41,495 nucleotides of DNA, from assembly GCA_946482335.1 (NCBI GenBank), contig CAMLRG010000023.1, positions 1-41,495 of the forward strand. The letters are read 5' to 3'. Position 1 is the first letter of the stretch. The number at the start of each line of letters is the position of its first letter. This document shows positions 15,391 to 24,008 of this stretch, piece after piece. A program made the translations under genes and the position numbers. Under the pieces are notes generated by a model, which saw nothing but the letters and a program-made list of their open reading frames with translations, made no database searches and was not told where the DNA came from. The stretch comes from an uncultured Duganella sp. GTDB taxonomy: Bacteria; Pseudomonadota; Gammaproteobacteria; Burkholderiales; Burkholderiaceae.

Positions 15391-16704
15391 ATGACAACAA
15401 TTGCGGGGAAATGGAGGCGGATGACGGCGGCGATGCTGGTCGCGCTGTGCCTCCCATCCGCGCAAGCCGTCGAGGCGAAGCAATCCACCATCGGTCCGGG
15501 CTGGGCCAATAATTCGGTCAACGTGACCGTCTTCCGCAAGAATTCCCTGGTCACCCACGAAGGCGTGCAGTACGCCGCCTATTACGACGCCGAGCGCTAC
15601 GTGGTGCTGGCCAAGCGCCGCGTGGGCAGCGACGACTGGACGGTGCGCCGCAGCCAGTACCAGGGCAAGGCCGACGATGCGCATAACGGCATCAGCATCA
15701 TGGTCGACGGCGCCGGCTACCTGCACGTGGCGTGGGACCATCACAACGATCCGCTGCGATATGCGCGCAGCACGGTGCCGGGCGGGCTTGCGCTGGGTGC
15801 GAAGCAGGCCATGGTCGGCCGCGACGAGCAAAGCGTCAGCTACCCCGAGTTTTACCGCCTGCCCGATGGCGACCTGCTGTTCCTGTACCGCGACGGCGGC
15901 TCGGGACGCGGCAACCTGGTGATGAACCGCTACCGCCAGGCCGGTGCCAGGTGGGAGCGCCTGCAGGACAAACTGATCGACGGCGAAGGCCAGCGCAACG
16001 CCTATTGGCAGGCGCATGCCGACCGCCAGGGTACGCTGCACCTGTCGTGGGTGTGGCGCGAGTCGCCGGATGTGGCGAGCAACCATGACCTGGCCTATGC
16101 CCGTTCGCGCGACGGCGGCAAGACCTGGGAACAAGTCGACGGCACGCCGTACAAGCTGCCGATCACCGCTGCCAGCGCCGAGTACGCGCTGCGCATCCCG
16201 CAGCGCAGTGAATTGATCAACCAGACGTCGATGGCCGCCGACAGCAGCGGCCGTCCTTATATCGCTACCTACTGGCGCGATGCCGGCAGCGACGTTCCCC
16301 AGTACCGCGTGGTCTTCCACTCGGGCCAGCGCTGGGAAGCGCGCACCCTGCCGCTGCACAAGACGGCATTCAGCCTGTCCGGCGGCGGCACCAAACGGAT
16401 TCCGATGGCGCGGCCGCAACTGCTGCTGGCCGAACGGGGCGGCTTGCTGGTATTCCGCGACGAAGAGCGCGGCAGCAAGGTGTCGGTGGCCGTCATCAAA
16501 GATTTCCAGTCCTTCCAGTGGTCCGTACATGACTTGTCCGACGCGCCGGTCGGGGCCTGGGAGCCGACCTTCGACAGCGAGTTGTGGAAGGCGCGCGGGA
16601 TCCTGAGCCTGTTCGTCCAGAACGTGGCCCAGGTGGATGGGGAGGGTATCGCGCAGCGGCCGGCAGAGCCGGTGCGCGTGTTGGACTGGGAGCCTTTCCG
16701 GTAG
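15391..16704 (+). CDS. BNR_4-type beta-propeller enzyme, probable polysaccharide lyase or glycosidase
   Basis: A 437-residue exported protein: signal peptide with basic n-region (MTTIAGKWRRMTAAMLVALC, cleaved near AQA), then a domain like the BNR_4 seven-bladed propellers (Asp-box SRDGGKTW near 235-245; conserved HLHVAWDHH-type segment, LYRDGGSGRGNLV, YWQAHADRQGTLHLSWVWRES). This superfamily holds ulvan lyases (PL24/PL25), GH145 and the L-rhamnose-alpha-1,4-glucuronate lyases (PL42) that act on gum arabic. With a GH105 and galactosidases nearby and no sulfatase, an enzyme acting at rhamnose-glucuronate caps is the best guess. I chose the ATG at 15391 because it gives a complete signal peptide; an ATG at 15421 has a better ribosome site (GGAGG) but a poor n-region. 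TonB receptor 1 follows after 40 bases. Confidence 0.75.
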   Translation: MTTIAGKWRRMTAAMLVALCLPSAQAVEAKQSTIGPGWANNSVNVTVFRKNSLVTHEGVQYAAYYDAERYVVLAKRRVGSDDWTVRRSQYQGKADDAHNGISIMVDGAGYLHVAWDHHNDPLRYARSTVPGGLALGAKQAMVGRDEQSVSYPEFYRLPDGDLLFLYRDGGSGRGNLVMNRYRQAGARWERLQDKLIDGEGQRNAYWQAHADRQGTLHLSWVWRESPDVASNHDLAYARSRDGGKTWEQVDGTPYKLPITAASAEYALRIPQRSELINQTSMAADSSGRPYIATYWRDAGSDVPQYRVVFHSGQRWEARTLPLHKTAFSLSGGGTKRIPMARPQLLLAERGGLLVFRDEERGSKVSVAVIKDFQSFQWSVHDLSDAPVGAWEPTFDSELWKARGILSLFVQNVAQVDGEGIAQRPAEPVRVLDWEPFR

Positions 16705-16744
16705 TTCGATTTTCGTTAAATAAGAAGTAAATAAGGAGACATGC

Positions 16745-19597
16745 ATGAACAAGAAGATACTGGCGACGCTGGTGCCGTTGGCACTGGCGGCCGCCTACGG
16801 CACTGGGGCCGTGGCGCAGGAAGCGGCGGTGGCGCCGGCGGGCGATGTGCCGGCCAACGTCGAAGCAGCCAACACCGTTGTCGTGACGGGTTTCCGTTCC
16901 AGCCTGCAGAAAGCACTGAACCTGAAAGCCCAGGCCATCGGCGTGCGCGATTCCATCGTGGCGGAAGACATCGGCAAATTCCCGGAGTCGAACGTGGCGG
17001 AATCGCTGCAGCGCGTGCCCGGCATCATCCTGAACCGCGATGAAAGCTCGGCCGAAGGCCAGCGCATCTCGATCCGCGGCCTGCCGACCGAATATTCGGT
17101 CACCACACTGAACGGCGCACCGGTGAACACCACCAGTACCGGCTCGATCGGCAACGCGGCGCGCGGCTTCAGCTACGACGTGTTCGCGTCCGAACTGTTC
17201 GGCCGTGTGGACTTCTACAAATCGCCGCTGTCCGAACTGCCGGAAGGCGGCATGGGCGGCGTGGTCGACCTGCAGTCGCCGCGCCCGTTCGACAACCCGA
17301 AAGGCGCGGTGCGCTACTCGGTCTCGGCGGCGTACAACACCATGTCCGAGAAGACCGACCCGAACGCCTTCGCGATGTATTCCAACACCTGGGGCAACTG
17401 GGGCTTGCTGATCGGCGGCGCGCATTCGAAGGCGAAGAACAACCGTTCCGGCTTCGAGGCGACCGGCGGCTATAACAGCTCGGCACGCGGCAGCAAATCG
17501 CCGGTGCAGGGCAACTTCGCCATGGAACTGGATTACGGCGACCCGCGCGCCAACCTGTCCGGCTACACCCGGGAGCAGGTGGACAATGCGCTGCTGCCGC
17601 GTATCTACCGCTTCTATGGTTCCTCCAACGACCGCAGCCGCGACGGCATGGTGTCTTCGCTGCAGTACAAGGACAGCACGCTGAACATCAGCTTCGATAC
17701 CATGTACTCCAAGCTGCAGAACTCGCGCGACGAGCTGTATTACGGCATCCTGATCCGCAACAGCAAGACCACCAACCGCAACAATCCGCCGGGCACCTCC
17801 GGCCACAACGGCCTGGTGCCGATCAACGTCCACATCGATCCGGCATCGAACCTGCTGACCGGTACCTTCGGCAATACCTCGTACAGTAGCGGCGTGACGT
17901 ATTCGGAAGACGAGACCAAGTTCAGCTACGCGTCCCTGAACGCGAACTGGAAGGCCAGCGACCGCCTGTCCTTCACCGGCCAGCTGAGCGCCAACAGCAG
18001 CAAGGCGCAGAGCTACCAGGACACCTTGTCCGGCCAGATCTTCGGCGTCACCTCCACCATCGATTACGGCAGCGACCACGTGTATCCGTCGATGTCCTCG
18101 ACCAGCGATTACCTGAACCCGGCCAACTATTCCGGCTTCGGCATCGGCACCGGCCTGACGCGCGAAACCGACCGTGGCCGCCAGGGCCGCCTGATCGCCG
18201 ACTGGGATTACGACCTGCCGGGCGACTGGAAAGGCCACCTGAAGGCTGGCGTGGTGTACGTGGAAACCGAGAAGGGTGTGCACAAGCGCAACGGCGGTGC
18301 CGCCATGACCACCAAGCTGAATGGCCTGGGCAACGCCGGCATGCGCCAGGGCATGGTGTTCGACCTGCCGATTTCCAACCTGGACATGGGGGCCGGCTGG
18401 CCGCATAAGTTCGGCACCTTCACCCGCGACTACACCTTCTCGACCTTCGACCCGCAGGCCTTCAACAACGAGGCGGCCTTCACCCCGGCGCAAAGCTTCA
18501 CCGCGACCGAGGAGGTCACTTCCGGCTTCGTGCAGTCCGACTTCAAGGGCGAAGTGCTGGGCCATGGCCTGCGCCTGAACGCCGGCGTGCGCTACTCGCG
18601 CACCGACCTGGATATCGACAACTTCAAGAAGACCGGCGCGGGCGGCGCTTACCTGCCTAACCAGGAAAAGGGTTCCTACAACAACGTGCTGCCGGCCGTC
18701 AGCGGCGCGTTCGACGTAACCGACGACCTGATGTGGCGCGCCTCCTTCGGCAAGACCATTTCCCGCGCTTCGCTGTCGATCATCGCGGCGCAGACCGTGG
18801 TGCCGAACCCGTTCGACAACACTGCCACCGCCGGCAACCCGAACCTGCGCCCGCAGCAGTCGAAGAACTTCGACACCAGCCTGGAATGGTACTTCCGCAA
18901 GGGCAGCCTGCTGTCGGCAGCATACTTCCGCAAGGTCCTGACCGACGCCACCGTGGCCAGCACGACCCAGACCACCTTCGGTGCACTGGGCTTGCCTGAT
19001 ACGGCGATGGGCGCGATCTTCTACGGCCCTGATGGCCGTGTCGACCCGAACATGCCGATGACGCTGCGTACCTACAGCAACGCCGGGCGCCAGGTCCTGA
19101 AGGGTTACGAACTGGCTTACCAGCAGGACTTCGACTTCCTGCCCGCCCCGTACAAGGGCTTCGGCATGCTGGCCAGCTACACCCACATCGACCCGTTCAA
19201 CAGCCAGCGCTGGATCACCAATGCCGGCAAGGAGATCGAAGTCAACTCGGTGCCGAAGTATGCCTACAGCACCACGGCTTACTACGAAAACGGTCCGCTG
19301 GCAGTGCGCTTCTCCTATAACTACAAGGGGCGCAGCCTGCACGGCGACAATCCGAAGAACAATGGCGATGACCTGATCCGCTGGCGCGCAGCCCGCGGCT
19401 ACCTGGACGGCAACATCTCCTACAAGATCAACGACAAGCTGGAACTGCGCCTGGACGCGCTGAACCTGTCGAACACTCTGTCGTATGATTATTTCGAGGA
19501 TGCTACCGGCCAGTATGGCAGCGGCAAGAAGACTCGCATGGACTATGCGAAGTACGACGGCCGCACCATCAAGATCGGTCTCCGCGGCAAGCTGTAA
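16745..19597 (+). CDS. TonB-dependent receptor 1 (carbohydrate type)
   Basis: A 950-residue outer-membrane receptor. Signal peptide (about 1-24, ending VAQ), plug domain (about 42-170: VVVTGFRSSLQKALNLK, DSIVAEDIGKFPESNVAESLQRVPGI, RGLPTEYSVTTLNG) and a 22-strand barrel ending in an aromatic-poor but regular YDGRTIKIGLRGKL. The pattern matches the TonB-Xanth-Caul subfamily, which imports oligosaccharides in Proteobacteria that lack SusD. No N-terminal secretin/STN signalling domain, so it does not itself signal to an anti-sigma factor. AAGGAG lies 6 bases before the ATG. It is probably cotranscribed with the upstream propeller enzyme and ends in a strong terminator. Likely ligand: products of that enzyme (inference). 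Confidence 0.92.
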   Translation: MNKKILATLVPLALAAAYGTGAVAQEAAVAPAGDVPANVEAANTVVVTGFRSSLQKALNLKAQAIGVRDSIVAEDIGKFPESNVAESLQRVPGIILNRDESSAEGQRISIRGLPTEYSVTTLNGAPVNTTSTGSIGNAARGFSYDVFASELFGRVDFYKSPLSELPEGGMGGVVDLQSPRPFDNPKGAVRYSVSAAYNTMSEKTDPNAFAMYSNTWGNWGLLIGGAHSKAKNNRSGFEATGGYNSSARGSKSPVQGNFAMELDYGDPRANLSGYTREQVDNALLPRIYRFYGSSNDRSRDGMVSSLQYKDSTLNISFDTMYSKLQNSRDELYYGILIRNSKTTNRNNPPGTSGHNGLVPINVHIDPASNLLTGTFGNTSYSSGVTYSEDETKFSYASLNANWKASDRLSFTGQLSANSSKAQSYQDTLSGQIFGVTSTIDYGSDHVYPSMSSTSDYLNPANYSGFGIGTGLTRETDRGRQGRLIADWDYDLPGDWKGHLKAGVVYVETEKGVHKRNGGAAMTTKLNGLGNAGMRQGMVFDLPISNLDMGAGWPHKFGTFTRDYTFSTFDPQAFNNEAAFTPAQSFTATEEVTSGFVQSDFKGEVLGHGLRLNAGVRYSRTDLDIDNFKKTGAGGAYLPNQEKGSYNNVLPAVSGAFDVTDDLMWRASFGKTISRASLSIIAAQTVVPNPFDNTATAGNPNLRPQQSKNFDTSLEWYFRKGSLLSAAYFRKVLTDATVASTTQTTFGALGLPDTAMGAIFYGPDGRVDPNMPMTLRTYSNAGRQVLKGYELAYQQDFDFLPAPYKGFGMLASYTHIDPFNSQRWITNAGKEIEVNSVPKYAYSTTAYYENGPLAVRFSYNYKGRSLHGDNPKNNGDDLIRWRAARGYLDGNISYKINDKLELRLDALNLSNTLSYDYFEDATGQYGSGKKTRMDYAKYDGRTIKIGLRGKL

Positions 19598-19642
19598 CAA
19601 AGCCTGGGGCGGTCACTCTCTCTCCCGTCCCTGGTCTCCTTC

Positions 19643-19674
19643 GCCGAAGGCATGCGAATGCCTTCGGCTTTTTT
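19643..19674 (+). terminator. Strong rho-independent terminator after TonB receptor 1
   Basis: An 11-bp perfect stem (GCCGAAGGCAT / ATGCCTTCGGC), a 4-base GCGA loop and a run of six T. It lies 46 bases after the receptor stop and only 22 bases before the GH105 start codon, so it would cut most read-through into the GH105/DUF2264 genes. Confidence 0.9.
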
Positions 19675-19695
19675 CGACTATAGGCCCTCGAACAT

Positions 19696-20847
19696 ATGAA
19701 ACCAGTTCACACCGCATTGCTGGCATGCCTGGCCGCACTGGGCGGCTGCGCAAGCACTCCGCAGGCACCTCAGGCAGCCGCCGCGCAGCGCCAGGAAGTC
19801 GTCGCCATCATCGACAAGGTCAATACCTACTGGCAAACAAACACCCCGGCCAAGGAATGGTCGTTCTGGAACGTGGCGGCTTACCACACCGGGAATATGG
19901 AGGCTTACCGCATCACCGGAAAGCAAGCCTACCTCGATTACTCGCTGGAGTGGGCGCGCCATAACCAGTGGCAGGGCGCCAAATCGACCGACAAGTCCAA
20001 GTGGAAGCTGAATTACGGCGAGACCGACGAGCACGTGCTGTTCGGCGACTGGCAGATCTGCTTCCAGACCTACGCCGACCTGTACCAGATGGACAAGGAT
20101 CCAACCCGCATCGCCCGCGCGCGCGAGGTGATGGAGTACCAGATGTCCACCGCGCGCAACGATTACTGGTGGTGGGCCGATGGCCTGTACATGGTGATGC
20201 CGGTCATGACCAAGCTGTACAACATCACCGGCAACAAGCAATACCTGGAAAAGCTGCACGACTATTTCCAGTACTCGAACAGCATCATGTACGACCAGGA
20301 TGAAAAGCTGTATTACCGCGATGCGCGCTACGTCTACCCGGCGCACAAGAGCGTCAATGGCAAGAAGGATTTCTGGGCCCGCGGCGATGGCTGGGTGTTC
20401 GCCGGCCTGGCCAAGGTGCTGCACGATCTGCCGAAGGATGCGCCGCACCGCGAGGCGTACGTCGGCAAGTTCAAGGGCATGGCGGCGGCGCTGAAGAAGG
20501 CGCAGCAGGCCGAGGGCTACTGGACGCGCAGCCTGCTGGACCCGCAGCATGCGCCGGGGCCTGAGACCAGCGGCACGGCCTTCTTCACCTACGCCTACCT
20601 GTGGGGCATCAACAATGGCTTGCTGGAGCGCGCCGAGTACGCGCCTGTGGCGCTCAAGGGCTGGGACTACCTGACCAGCGTGGCCCTGCAGCCGGACGGC
20701 AAGATCGGCTACGTGCAGCCGATCGGCGACCGCGCGATCCCGGGGCAGGTGGTGGACAGGAATTCGACCTCGCACTTCGGCGTTGGCGCCTACTTGCTGG
20801 CGGCGGCCGAGATGGTGCGCTATATCGACCGGAACGGAGGGAAATGA
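19696..20847 (+). CDS. GH105/GH88 unsaturated glycuronyl hydrolase, lipoprotein
   Basis: A 383-residue (alpha/alpha)6-barrel glycoside hydrolase. GH105 enzymes (YteR, RhiN) remove 4,5-unsaturated galacturonyl or glucuronyl residues left by lyases. The N terminus is a lipoprotein signal with lipobox LGGC (Cys18), so it sits on a membrane facing the periplasm or surface. Family landmarks: WSFWNVAAYHTGNMEAYRITG, HVLFGDWQIC, WWWADGLYMVMPVM, and WARGDGWVFAGLAKVL, whose Asp is the expected general acid/base. It would act right after a lyase such as the propeller enzyme upstream. The start has a weak ribosome site and lies just after a strong terminator. The stop TGA overlaps the DUF2264 start region (ATGATGG), implying translational coupling. 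Confidence 0.88.
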   Translation: MKPVHTALLACLAALGGCASTPQAPQAAAAQRQEVVAIIDKVNTYWQTNTPAKEWSFWNVAAYHTGNMEAYRITGKQAYLDYSLEWARHNQWQGAKSTDKSKWKLNYGETDEHVLFGDWQICFQTYADLYQMDKDPTRIARAREVMEYQMSTARNDYWWWADGLYMVMPVMTKLYNITGNKQYLEKLHDYFQYSNSIMYDQDEKLYYRDARYVYPAHKSVNGKKDFWARGDGWVFAGLAKVLHDLPKDAPHREAYVGKFKGMAAALKKAQQAEGYWTRSLLDPQHAPGPETSGTAFFTYAYLWGINNGLLERAEYAPVALKGWDYLTSVALQPDGKIGYVQPIGDRAIPGQVVDRNSTSHFGVGAYLLAAAEMVRYIDRNGGK

Positions 20848-22142
20848 TGGAACGACGGAATTTCATGCGCGGCTTGCTGGCGGGCGGCGCGGCTGGCGGG
20901 CTGGCGGCAGCTGCCGCGCCAGCGCTGGCGGCCGGCGCAGGTGCCGGAGCGGCTGCGGCTGCCGGCGCGGCGGCGACGCCCGGTACCGACCGCGCCTATA
21001 TGGCCGGCCTGCTGCAAAAGATGGCCGACCCGGTGCTGTCGAACATGGCGAAGGGCGAATTGAAGAAGAAGTTCGCCCTCGAGCTGAGCCCGACCTGGGA
21101 TGGCCGCGACCCCAACGTCAGCTACCTGGAATGCTTCGGCCGCCTGATCGCCGGCATGGCGCCGTGGCTGGCGCTGCCGGATGACGCCAGTGCCGAGGGC
21201 CGCGCCCGCAAGCGCCTGCGCGAACAGGCGCTGCAAAGCTACGTGCACTCGGTGGACCCGAAATCGCCCGATTACCTGTCGTGGAAGGGCCATGGCCAGA
21301 CCCTGGTCGATTCGGCCTATTTCACCAACGCCCTGATGCGCGCGCCGAAAGCCTTGTGGGAACCGCTGGACGCCACCACCAAGCAGCGCATCATCGACGA
21401 GATCAAGGGCTTGCGCCGCATCGAGCCGCCCTACATCAACTGGATGCTGTTCGCCGCGATGAACGAAGCCTTCCTGCTGTCCATCGGCGAGCAGCACGAC
21501 CCGATGCGCATGAACGTGGCGATCCGCAAGGTCAACGAATGGTACGTGGGCGACGGCTGGATCAAGGATGGCGAAACCTTCCACTTCGACTACTACAATT
21601 CCTTCGTCATGTACCCGATGCTGGTGGAGATCCTGGAAGTGCTGGCCAAGGCCAATGGCCCGTTCTGGAACGGCAAGCCGGCCGACCTGCTGGCACAGGC
21701 CCAGAAACGCATGCAGCGTTATGGCGAACACCTGGAGCGTTTCATTTCGCCGCAGGGCACCTTCCCGCCGATCGGCCGCTCGCTGACTTACCGCACCGCC
21801 GCCTTCCAGCCGCTGGCGCTGCTGGCCTGGCGCAAGCAGTTGCCCGCCAGCCTGCCGGAAGGCCAGGTGCGTGCCGCGCTGCAGGCGGCGCACAAGGCGA
21901 TCTGGTCGGAGCCGGGCAATTTCACCAAGGATGGCTACCTGACCATCGGCTTTGCCGGCCACCAGCCGGAGCTGGGAGACTGGTACTCGAACAATGGCAG
22001 CATGTATATCGCCGCATCGAGCTTCCTGGCCTTGGGCTTGCCTGCCGACGATTCCTTCTGGACCGCGCCGGCGCAGGACTGGACGCAGAAGAAAGCCTTC
22101 GGGGGAAAGAAATTCCCGAAGGATTACCACGTCAGCTATTGA
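20847..22142 (+). CDS. Tat-exported DUF2264 protein (GH154-like)
   Basis: A 431-residue protein with a twin-arginine signal (ERRNFMRG, then a long Ala/Gly hydrophobic stretch to about residue 38), so exported folded through Tat. The mature part is a DUF2264 domain: WDGRDPNVSYLECFGRLIAGMAPWL, KGHGQTLVDSAYFTNALMRAP, INWMLFAAMNEAFLL, DGETFHFDYYNSFVMYPML, ISPQGTFPPIGRSLTYR. These are (alpha/alpha)-barrel proteins; some are now placed in CAZy family GH154, reported as beta-glucuronidases. Of the two in-frame ATG codons (20844, 20847), I chose the second: GGAGG ends 6 bases before it. Placement behind GH105 fits removal of uronic acids. The downstream LysR gene converges with a 15-base gap. Confidence 0.8.
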   Translation: MERRNFMRGLLAGGAAGGLAAAAAPALAAGAGAGAAAAAGAAATPGTDRAYMAGLLQKMADPVLSNMAKGELKKKFALELSPTWDGRDPNVSYLECFGRLIAGMAPWLALPDDASAEGRARKRLREQALQSYVHSVDPKSPDYLSWKGHGQTLVDSAYFTNALMRAPKALWEPLDATTKQRIIDEIKGLRRIEPPYINWMLFAAMNEAFLLSIGEQHDPMRMNVAIRKVNEWYVGDGWIKDGETFHFDYYNSFVMYPMLVEILEVLAKANGPFWNGKPADLLAQAQKRMQRYGEHLERFISPQGTFPPIGRSLTYRTAAFQPLALLAWRKQLPASLPEGQVRAALQAAHKAIWSEPGNFTKDGYLTIGFAGHQPELGDWYSNNGSMYIAASSFLALGLPADDSFWTAPAQDWTQKKAFGGKKFPKDYHVSY

Positions 22143-22157
22143 GGAGAGGAGTGCGGC

Positions 22158-23105
22158 TTAGCGCAGGTAGCGCGTCTGCGCTACCTCGCGCAAGGCCGCC
22201 AGCATCGCCTCGGCACCGGGCGACAGGCGGTGCCGCTTGCGCGTGACGATGCCGTACATGTCCATGCGCAAGCCCAGGTCCCACGGCAGCACGGCCAGCA
22301 GGCCGGCGTCGAGGTAAGGGCGCACGGTTTCCTCCGGCATGGCCGCGACCATGCGGCTGCCGGGCAGCAGGTTCACCACCACCGGCATGGCCAGCGTTTC
22401 CACCACTTCGGTGGGCGGTTCCAGGCCCTGCGACAGGAACATGGAAGTCAGGCGGTCGCGCAGGATACTGCCGGCCGGCGGCAGCACCCACGGTTCGCGC
22501 GCCAGGTCGGCCAGCTGCAAATCCTTGCGGCCGACGAATGGGTGGTCGCCGGCGGCGATCAGGCTATGCGGTTCGTCGGTCAGCGGTTCGAAATTGAACT
22601 CGGATGCGACGTTGGAATCGAGCAGGCGCCCGATCACCAGGTCGAATTCCCCCGCGCGCATGCGCTCCACCAGGATCTTGGATGTGTCGACGGTGATCGA
22701 CACCTGCAGCTTGGCGGTGCGGTTCTTCAGCAGCTTAACCGCGTCCGTCACCAGGCCGGCGGAAGGCGTCAGCACGGTGCCGACCGAGACGCGGCCGCTC
22801 AAGCCGGAAACCAGTTCCATCACTTCCTGGTGCGCCGCATCCATTTCCGCCAGGGCGGTGCCGGCGCGCCGTATCATCACTTCACCGTACCAGGTCGGGA
22901 CCACCCCGCGCGGCAGGCGCTCGAACAGCTGCACGTTCAGGGCATGCTCGATTTCGCCCAGCAGCTTGGATGCCGCGGGCTGGGTGAGGTTTGCCGCCTG
23001 TGCTGCGTGCAGGATGGAGCGGTGCCGGCCCAATTCGACCAGGAGCACCAGGTGGCGCGTTTTCAGGTGGGAGCGTACGAAACGGTCCGAGCGTGGATCT
23101 GACAT
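22158..23105 (-). CDS. LysR family regulator of the dgo operon (GbpR-like)
   Basis: A 315-residue LysR-type regulator with the GbpR-type N terminus: LKTRHLVLLVELGRHRSILHAAQ, then the recognition part LTQPAASKLLGEIEHAL (about 40-57), and the effector domain from about 100 to 310. GbpR of Agrobacterium controls a galactose/arabinose-binding protein in response to sugars. Here it is the last gene of the minus-strand dgoD-dgoK-dgoA-lactonase run (33 bases after the lactonase stop), so it is probably made with the enzymes it controls. A LysR-type T-N11-A box lies ahead of dgoD at 26807-26821. A coding-region inverted repeat (22165-22186) near its end could also fold in RNA. Effector, perhaps galactonate or a galactose derivative, is inference. 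Confidence 0.85.
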   Translation of the reverse strand: MSDPRSDRFVRSHLKTRHLVLLVELGRHRSILHAAQAANLTQPAASKLLGEIEHALNVQLFERLPRGVVPTWYGEVMIRRAGTALAEMDAAHQEVMELVSGLSGRVSVGTVLTPSAGLVTDAVKLLKNRTAKLQVSITVDTSKILVERMRAGEFDLVIGRLLDSNVASEFNFEPLTDEPHSLIAAGDHPFVGRKDLQLADLAREPWVLPPAGSILRDRLTSMFLSQGLEPPTEVVETLAMPVVVNLLPGSRMVAAMPEETVRPYLDAGLLAVLPWDLGLRMDMYGIVTRKRHRLSPGAEAMLAALREVAQTRYLR

Positions 23106-23138
23106 GCCAATAATAATAGGGCTGGTCCCTGCGCAACG

Positions 23139-24008
23139 TCAATCGGGAATATCGTCAAACAACGCCGGTGGCAATCCGTGCACGCCAGGGATGTGCTGGC
23201 AATGCAGGCCGCCGTCCAGGGCGCCGGCCGCCAGCTGCTCCAGCTGCGGGCCGCCGAACGCCGGGCGCGCCGGCTGCGATGCCGCCAGCGGCAGCTCGCG
23301 CAAACCTGCGCCGCCAGGGGAGAATTGGACCAGGCGGCCGCGCCTTCCTTGCTCGCGCAGCGCGGCCCAGACGTTGCCCGCAGCATCGATGGTGATGCCG
23401 CCCAGGCGCGCTTCGCCCAGGCTGGCGAAGCGTTTTGCCTTGCCGACTTCGGCACGTGCCGGGTCGTAAGTAGTTTCCACAATGTCGCGCCCGTCGCCGC
23501 TGGCGCAATACAGGGTGCGGCCATCCGGACTGAACCCGATGCCGTGCGCGGCGGCGACCGTCGGCAAAGCCAGGCGGCGCAATCCGGAGCGTTGGGAGTA
23601 CTGGTAAAAACTGCCGATCGGCGGCGCTTCGGGATTGAGGTTGGATGTGCCGAGGACGAAATTGCCGTGGCGGTCGGCGCAACCGTCGCTGATGTGGGTG
23701 CGCGCTTCGGCGGGATCGACCGCCGCCACCGCGAGGGGAAGGCGGCGCGCCAGTTTGAGTGCGCCGGGCGGCGTCCGTTCGGCCAGGTAGAGCCATTTGC
23801 CGAGCCCCAGCAGGAGCTTGCCGCTGCGGCAGAAGGCCAGGGCGGCCAAAGGTTCGGGCAGCCGGCTGTTTTCCGGCTGGCCTTTGCCGCGCCAGGCTTT
23901 CAGGGCCGGCGTGGCGGCATCGCTCCACCACCAGCAACCGTCATGCCAGAGCAGGGTGCCGATGCGGGCGGATGGCAGCACTGCTTCAGGCAGGGCGCGC
24001 TGTTCCAT
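23139..24008 (-). CDS. SMP-30/gluconolactonase-family sugar lactonase
   Basis: A 289-residue six-bladed propeller of the SMP-30/LRE family, metal-dependent lactonases that open aldonolactones. Landmarks: an early Glu in the metal-site region (LPEAVLPSARIGTLLWHDG with WWWSDA), NFVLGTSN, HGIGFSPDGRTLYCAS and GGITIDAAGNVWAA (the metal-ligand Asp region). In this operon it most likely hydrolyses galactonolactone to galactonate, feeding DgoD. I chose the ATG at 24008, which has GGAGG 4 bases upstream; it overlaps the end of dgoA by 23 bases, so translation is likely coupled. A longer start at 24035 would overlap more and lacks a ribosome site. Confidence 0.82.
   Translation of the reverse strand: MEQRALPEAVLPSARIGTLLWHDGCWWWSDAATPALKAWRGKGQPENSRLPEPLAALAFCRSGKLLLGLGKWLYLAERTPPGALKLARRLPLAVAAVDPAEARTHISDGCADRHGNFVLGTSNLNPEAPPIGSFYQYSQRSGLRRLALPTVAAAHGIGFSPDGRTLYCASGDGRDIVETTYDPARAEVGKAKRFASLGEARLGGITIDAAGNVWAALREQGRRGRLVQFSPGGAGLRELPLAASQPARPAFGGPQLEQLAAGALDGGLHCQHIPGVHGLPPALFDDIPD

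Noticed and set aside
16496..19600. A 1034-codon open frame opposite TonB receptor 1
   Set aside because: Shadow of strong GC codon bias; covers the receptor almost end to end with no recognisable domain.
20601..20846. Upstream extension of the DUF2264 frame into the GH105 gene
   Set aside because: The Tat signal peptide begins at 20847 and the extension is an off-frame reading of GH105.
22165..22186. Inverted repeat AGGTAGCG/CGCTACCT at the end of the LysR gene as a terminator
   Set aside because: It lies in coding sequence, has no T-run in either direction, and can be explained by codon use; kept only as a remark.
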